Shown here: positions 6,839 to 10,324 of the stretch, piece by piece | Layout: every line of letters begins with the position of its first letter | How positions within the stretch are numbered: position 1 is the first letter of the stretch | The notes under the pieces: generated by a model | Databases searched by the model: none | What the model was told of the DNA's origin: nothing | Seen by the model: the letters and a program-made list of their open reading frames with translations, nothing else | NCBI GenBank assembly: GCA_902495525.1 | Contig: CABUXL010000060.1 | Location: 1 to 10,324, forward strand | Direction: 5' to 3' | DNA: 10,324 bases | From: an uncultured Collinsella sp. | GTDB taxonomy: Bacteria > Actinomycetota > Coriobacteriia > Coriobacteriales > Coriobacteriaceae | Made by a program: the position numbers and the translations under genes

Positions 6839-8698
6839 ATGGCGATTCTTTTGGGATGCGATTCCGTCAGCCTAGAGTTTCCCACCAAGCATATTTTCGA
6901 TAGCGTGACGCTCGGCGTGGGCGAGGGCGACCGTATTGGTATTGTCGGCAAAAACGGCGACGGCAAGTCGACGCTGCTGAGCGTGCTCGCCGGCACGCTG
7001 GAGCCCGATGACGGGCGCGTGACGCACCGTCGCGGCACCACGATCGGTCTGCTCGGCCAAAAGGACAACCTGGTCGATACCGACACCGTGCATCATGCCG
7101 TCGTGGGCGACACGCCCGAGTATGAGTGGGCGTCGAGTCCGCGTACGCGCCAGATTCTGGCCGGCCTTATTAGCGATGTGCCCTGGGAGGGCACGGTGGG
7201 CGAGCTTTCGGGCGGCCAGCGCCGTCGCGTGGACCTCGCGCGCCTGCTGATCGGCGACTACGACGTGCTCATGCTCGACGAGCCCACCAACCACCTGGAC
7301 ATGCGCACCATCAACTGGCTCGCGCGTCACTTAAAGGCCCGCTGGCAGCGTGGCCAGGGCGCCATGCTCGTGGTCACGCATGACCGTTGGTTCTTGGACG
7401 AGGTCTGCACCAGCATGTGGGAGGTCCACGACGGCCAGGTCGACCCCTTCGAGGGCGGTTACTCGGCCTACATCCTGCAGCGCGTGGAACGCGACCGCAT
7501 GGCCGCGGTTACCGAGGAGCGCCGTCGCAACATGGCACGTAAGGAGCTCGCGTGGCTGAGCCGCGGTGCCCAGGCTCGTTCCACCAAGCCCAAGTTTCGC
7601 GTGGATGCCGCCCGCGAGCTGATCGCCGACGTGCCGCCCGTGCGTGACGAGCTGGAGCTCAAACGCCTCGCCGTGAGCCGCTTGGGCAAGCAGGTTATCG
7701 ATGTGGTCGACGTGGACGCCGGCTATGCGGATGTCGATGGCGCGCCCAAGCAGGTACTCTCCGACGTGACCTGGTTCATTGGTGCGGGCGACCGCTATGG
7801 TCTTTTGGGCGAGAATGGCGCTGGCAAGTCGACGCTGCTTGATGTGATCCAGGGCAAAATTGCGCCCACGCGCGGCCGCGTGAAGATTGGCCAGACAGTG
7901 CGCTTTGGCGTGCTGTCGCAGCAGCTCGAGGAGCTCGAGCCCTTCATGGGCGACACGATTCGCGAGGTGCTCAGCAACTATAAGAAGTACTACGTCATCG
8001 ACGGCAAGGAGACTTCGCCCGAGAAGCTCTGTGAGCGTCTGGGCTTTACGACGCAGCAGCTCTGGAGCCGCATCGGCGATCTTTCGGGCGGCCAGCGCCG
8101 TCGCCTGTCGCTGCTGCTGACAATCCTGGACGAACCCAACGTGCTCATCCTGGACGAGCCCGGCAACGACCTGGATACCGACATGCTCGCGATTGTCGAG
8201 GACCTGCTCGACGGCTGGCCCGGCACGTTGATCCTGGTGACGCACGACCGCTTTTTGATGGAGCGCGTGACCGACCAACAGTGGGCGCTGCTCGACGGCC
8301 ACCTGACGCATATGCCCGGTGGCGTGGACCAGTACCTGCGCCTGTGCAACGCTACCGCCGAGGGCGAGCCCGTGGGCGCGCCGAGCGCCAAGACCGGCAC
8401 GTTTGACACCGGTGCCGCGGCAGCTGCGGCCGAAAAGCCTAAGGCAAGCGGTCAGCCCAATGGCCTTTCCAACGCCGAACGTCAGAAGCTCCGCCGCGAG
8501 GTGAGCTCGCTCGAGCGCAAGATGGAGACGCAGCGCGCTCGCGTTGAGGAGGCCGAGGCCGCGATGGCCCAGGTCGATCCCACCAACTACACGGCGCTCG
8601 GCGAGCAGCAGGCAAAGATCGACGAGGCTCACGCCGCCATGGACGAGCTGGAGATGGCGTGGCTCGAGGCGAGCGAAAAGCTCGAGGGCGAGGAGTAA
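6839..8698 (+). CDS. ABC-F family ATPase, Uup-like
   Basis: This 619-residue soluble protein has two ABC domains in tandem and no membrane segment, so it is an ABC-F ribosome-associated ATPase and not a transporter. Domain 1 has GKNGDGKST (37-45), LSGGQ (123-127), LMLDEPTNHLD (144-154) and His181. Domain 2 has GENGAGKST (324-332), LSGGQ (415-419), LILDEPGNDLD (436-446) and His469. The linker (about 215-275) is basic and includes KELAWLSRGAQARSTKPKFR, close to the Uup linker. The C-terminus has an Ala/Gly-rich spacer (about 508-542), then a charged coiled coil (543-617), as in Uup. ABC-F proteins bind the ribosomal E site and help stalled ribosomes; some give antibiotic resistance, but nothing here points to that. 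ATG 6839 follows GAAGGAG (6824-6830). It probably forms an operon with the next gene. Confidence 0.93.
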   Translation: MAILLGCDSVSLEFPTKHIFDSVTLGVGEGDRIGIVGKNGDGKSTLLSVLAGTLEPDDGRVTHRRGTTIGLLGQKDNLVDTDTVHHAVVGDTPEYEWASSPRTRQILAGLISDVPWEGTVGELSGGQRRRVDLARLLIGDYDVLMLDEPTNHLDMRTINWLARHLKARWQRGQGAMLVVTHDRWFLDEVCTSMWEVHDGQVDPFEGGYSAYILQRVERDRMAAVTEERRRNMARKELAWLSRGAQARSTKPKFRVDAARELIADVPPVRDELELKRLAVSRLGKQVIDVVDVDAGYADVDGAPKQVLSDVTWFIGAGDRYGLLGENGAGKSTLLDVIQGKIAPTRGRVKIGQTVRFGVLSQQLEELEPFMGDTIREVLSNYKKYYVIDGKETSPEKLCERLGFTTQQLWSRIGDLSGGQRRRLSLLLTILDEPNVLILDEPGNDLDTDMLAIVEDLLDGWPGTLILVTHDRFLMERVTDQQWALLDGHLTHMPGGVDQYLRLCNATAEGEPVGAPSAKTGTFDTGAAAAAAEKPKASGQPNGLSNAERQKLRREVSSLERKMETQRARVEEAEAAMAQVDPTNYTALGEQQAKIDEAHAAMDELEMAWLEASEKLEGEE

Positions 8699-8704
8699 GC
8701 GAGA

Positions 8705-9475
8705 ATGATCAAAGCCGCGTTTTTCGATATCGACGGTACGCTGCTGAGCTTTAAGACCCACCGGATTCCGGCGTCGGCGCAGCAGGTGCTCGACAGCTTT
8801 CGCGAGCAGGGGATTGCGTGCGTGATCGCCACGGGCCGTCCGACCTACCAGATGCCGGACTGGCTGTTCGACCTGGGCTGGGATGCGTACATTACGCTTT
8901 CGGGCCAGCACTGCTTTGATGCCGAGGGAGTTTACCGCAGCTGCCCGATCGATCCGGACGACGTCGCGGTGATTGTGGACCAGGTGGCGCAGGGGCGCTA
9001 CGACTCGCTGTGCATGCAGGGCGAGAACTCGTTTGTGAACCGCCTGTCCGAGCGCGTGGTGACGGCTGGCAGCAACGCGGGAATCGTCTACCACGAGGAG
9101 CCGTTTGAGCATGCCTTTGATGCGCCGGTCTATCAGTTCTGTGCCTTTGTTGACCCAGTTGACGAGCACATCGTGACCGATGCCGTGTCGCATTCGCTCA
9201 CCACGCGCTGGTGCGACCTGTTCTGCGACATTATTCCGGCCAACGGCGGCAAGGACCTGGGTGTGGCGGCGACGCTGGAGCGCCTGGGCATCGACGCGAG
9301 TGAAGCGATTGCCTTTGGCGACGGCGAGAACGACCTGTCGATGTTCTCGGCCGTGGGCACAAGTGTGGCCATGGGCAACGCGCAGGACACGGTGAAGGCG
9401 GCGGCAACCTACGTGACGACCGCCGTGGACGACGACGGCATCTACAACGCCGCCAAGCACTTTGGGCTACTATAG
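8705..9475 (+). CDS. Cof-type HAD-IIB phosphatase
   Basis: This 256-residue protein has HAD motif I FFDIDGTLLS (6-15, nucleophile Asp8 and Asp10), motif II IATGRP (41-46, Thr43), motif III Lys183 in NGGKDLGV, and motif IV FGDGENDLSMF (204-214, Asp206 and Asp210). The cap lies between motifs II and III, about 80-175, which is the C2-type arrangement of the Cof/YbjI/YidA group. These enzymes remove phosphate from sugar phosphates, flavin mononucleotide, pyridoxal phosphate and similar metabolites; the substrate is not predictable here. The ATG is 6 bp after the ABC-F stop, and its AGGAG (8691-8695) lies inside the ABC-F coding end, so the two are probably translated together. A hairpin terminator follows. 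Confidence 0.92.
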   Translation: MIKAAFFDIDGTLLSFKTHRIPASAQQVLDSFREQGIACVIATGRPTYQMPDWLFDLGWDAYITLSGQHCFDAEGVYRSCPIDPDDVAVIVDQVAQGRYDSLCMQGENSFVNRLSERVVTAGSNAGIVYHEEPFEHAFDAPVYQFCAFVDPVDEHIVTDAVSHSLTTRWCDLFCDIIPANGGKDLGVAATLERLGIDASEAIAFGDGENDLSMFSAVGTSVAMGNAQDTVKAAATYVTTAVDDDGIYNAAKHFGLL

Positions 9476-9490
9476 CTGCGCCTCGGCACT

Positions 9491-9528
9491 TGGGGACACT
9501 CCTTGCGGGGCGTGTTCCCATTTTGTTT
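9491..9528 (+). terminator. Intrinsic terminator after the Cof-type HAD gene
   Basis: TGGGGACAC (9491-9499) pairs with GTGTTCCCA (9512-9520), including one G-U pair. The intervening CC and GG can extend pairing around a TTGC turn. TTTTGTTT follows at 9521-9528. It lies 15 bp after the HAD stop and separates that operon from the regulator gene. Confidence 0.75.
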
Positions 9529-9549
9529 CATCCCGCACGTTTTGTGAAA

Positions 9550-9632
9550 CACGGCTAACTTTTAGGCAAAGTAGTAAGACATGGGCAACTTTTGCGGTAA
9601 AGTAAGCCGTGGAAAGTATCCAACGGCTAACT
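9550..9632 (+). promoter_or_regulatory. Repeat-rich promoter region of the DtxR-type regulator
   Basis: The motif ACGGCTWACT appears three times: at 9551-9560 (plus), 9601-9610 (minus, one base changed) and 9623-9632 (plus). Copies 1 and 2 extend to 13-bp inverted arms with one mismatch (9550-9562 and 9599-9611). A second, overlapping pattern, AACTTTT then AAAGT, occurs at 9557-9572 and 9587-9603, about 30 bp apart. GGCTAAC and TTAGG within it resemble parts of the IdeR/DtxR box TTAGGTTAGGCTAACCTAA. A weak promoter, AAGACA (9576-9581) and TAAAGT (9598-9603), would overlap copy 2. Self-repression by the adjacent regulator is the natural reading, but it is inferred. Confidence 0.5.
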
Positions 9633-9656
9633 AGCAATCATCGCGAAAGGCGGCCC

Positions 9657-10046
9657 ATGGCCCTACGTGAATCCGGAGAAGACTATCTCGAATCGATCTA
9701 CGTTCTGTCGGAACGTCAGAGCATCGTGCGCTCGATCGACGTTGCGGAGTACCTCGGCGTAACCAAGGCGAGCGTTTCCAAGGCCATGGCGACGCTGGAA
9801 AGCAACGGCTATGTCGAAATGGGTAAGCGCGACGTTCATCTGACGGAGCGTGGTCTGGAGGTCGCTCGCCAAATGTGGGAGCGTCACTGCTTTTTCGTGG
9901 GGCTGCTGGAGGATGCGGGTGTTTCGGCTGAGGTCGCGTCGCAAGAGGGCTGCCACATGGAGCACTGCCTGAGCGAGGAGAGCTTCGAGAAGCTGAGGGC
10001 GATGCTGAACCGGGGCGAGGCGACGGGCCAAGCGGCGGAATCCTAA
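9657..10046 (+). CDS. DtxR/MntR-family metal-dependent transcriptional regulator
   Basis: This 129-residue protein should be a dimeric repressor that binds DNA when loaded with Fe(II) or Mn(II). The winged helix-turn-helix spans about 1-65, with recognition region VAEYLGVTKASVSKAMATLESNGYV (29-53). The dimerisation and metal domain follows: RHCFFVGLLEDAGVS (76-90) and QEGCHMEHCLSEES (96-109). Candidate metal ligands are Asp9, Glu12, His77, Cys99, Glu102 and His103, nearly the numbering of Bacillus MntR. Cys99 replaces the Glu of MntR and resembles DtxR, which hints at iron rather than manganese. There is no C-terminal SH3/FeoA-like domain, so it is the short form. ATG 9657 follows GAAAGG (9645-9650); an in-frame GTG at 9609 falls inside the operator-like repeats and is rejected. 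No target gene is in view. Confidence 0.9.
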   Translation: MALRESGEDYLESIYVLSERQSIVRSIDVAEYLGVTKASVSKAMATLESNGYVEMGKRDVHLTERGLEVARQMWERHCFFVGLLEDAGVSAEVASQEGCHMEHCLSEESFEKLRAMLNRGEATGQAAES

Positions 10047-10066
10047 CGAACCCCCAGTAGCGCGGA

Positions 10067-10108
10067 GTTCGCGCAAAGCGCGAACCAGCGAGCGGGACCA
10101 AAGGCCCG
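10067..10108 (+). other. Two adjacent AAA-loop hairpins after the regulator
   Basis: GTTCGCGC (10067-10074) and GCGCGAAC (10078-10085) form a perfect 8-bp stem with loop AAA. Just after it, CGGGACC (10093-10099) and GGCCCG (10103-10108) form a 6-bp stem with a bulged A and again an AAA loop. No T-run follows either on either strand, so they are not ordinary terminators. They may be part of a structured leader or 3' end; their role is unknown. Confidence 0.45.
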
Positions 10109-10155
10109 ACCAACAAAGTCCAACTCAGACAAGGAACCCTGCCAGCAAGCGATGC

Positions 10156-10204
10156 CCAAGAACCGCCTGCGATGTTATCGCAGGCCGGGACCGGGCTTGG
10201 TTTT
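10156..10204 (+). terminator. Possible terminator or attenuator hairpin
   Basis: A perfect 9-bp stem, GCCTGCGAT (10165-10173) and ATCGCAGGC (10177-10185), has a GTT loop. It is enclosed by CCAAG (10156-10160) and CTTGG (10196-10200), and TTTT follows at 10201-10204. It could end the regulator transcript 110 bp after its stop, or control the possible gene that starts near 10246. The short T-run makes its strength doubtful. Confidence 0.4.
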
Positions 10205-10245
10205 GAAAACATTCCGCACTGATATCTTCTGTATTGAAGACGTCG

Positions 10246-10324
10246 ATGATGCACCCGTATACCATTGACGTCGACACCATCAGATGCGGACCGCGCGGTG
10301 ACCCCACATTCCGCTGGCGCCCAC
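10246..10324 (+). CDS. Possible start of an unidentified gene, cut by the window edge
   Basis: The frame is open from 10207 to the end, with tandem ATG codons at 10246 and 10249. It would encode MMHPYTIDVDTIRCGPRGDP and six further residues before the edge. Third positions are about 70% G or C, as in real genes here. Against it, no good Shine-Dalgarno is present (only GAAG at 10236-10239) and the fragment is too short to recognise. I assign no function. Confidence 0.25.
   Translation, partial: MMHPYTIDVDTIRCGPRGDPTFRWRP

Noticed and set aside
7331..9460. A 709-codon open frame on the minus strand opposite the ABC-F and HAD genes
   Set aside because: It is antisense to two genes with full catalytic motifs. 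Its product is rich in His, Arg and Leu without recognisable domains, as expected from the reverse complement of GC-rich codons.
10047..10204. A known riboswitch, such as the manganese yybP-ykoY type, after the regulator
   Set aside because: The conserved loop sequences of that class are not present, and no downstream transporter can be seen.
9631..10254. A 207-codon minus-strand frame across the regulator and its downstream region
   Set aside because: It overlaps the DtxR-type gene, has Arg/Ser/Pro-rich composition, and shows no family motif or ribosome-binding site.
10125..10307. A 60-codon minus-strand frame at the right edge
   Set aside because: Its middle looks less biased than other shadows, but it reads straight through the 9-bp hairpin, has no clear Shine-Dalgarno and matches nothing I know.

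Overview
The window is high-GC bacterial DNA with tightly packed genes, strong Shine-Dalgarno sites and G/C-ended codons. The gene set suggests an actinomycete of the Coriobacteriia, most likely Collinsella or a close relative: a Sapep/PepV-type dipeptidase, a Tat-type lipoprotein PstS, an Uup-like ABC-F protein and a short DtxR-type regulator. This assignment is inference from overall character; there is no rRNA or other marker gene to fix it.

Layout. (1) 1-410, minus strand: the N-terminal part of a DegV-family fatty-acid-binding protein that runs off the left edge. (2) 411-566: a divergent promoter region with overlapping TTGA/TCAA palindromes. (3) 567-2720, plus strand: a Gph-like HAD phosphatase, then an M20-family Mn/Zn dipeptidase. 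(4) 2721-3014: a nested, nearly perfect 69-bp inverted repeat followed by a T-rich run, then a region with 11-bp-spaced direct repeats upstream of the phosphate operon. (5) 3015-6675: pstS-pstC-pstA-pstB, a complete high-affinity phosphate ABC importer with overlapping pstC/pstA and pstA/pstB junctions, closed by a strong terminator; no phoU follows. (6) 6839-9475: an ABC-F ATPase and a Cof-type HAD phosphatase, 6 bp apart, followed by a hairpin terminator. (7) 9476-10046: a short DtxR/MntR-family metalloregulator preceded by a dense cluster of repeated motifs that look like its own operators. (8) 10047-10324: several hairpins, then a possible new reading frame that leaves the window.

How the genes work together. 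PstS captures phosphate outside the membrane, PstC and PstA form the channel, and PstB powers transport. The two HAD enzymes and the dipeptidase are general salvage or housekeeping functions, and the ABC-F protein probably acts on ribosomes. The DtxR-type protein should sense Fe(II) or Mn(II) and control metal uptake genes that are not visible here.

I find no clearly new biological system. The items most worth checking are the 69-bp nested inverted repeat, the three-copy ACGGCTWACT motif before the metalloregulator, and the structured stretch after it. All coding calls rest on translated sequence and motif recognition; no database search was possible.
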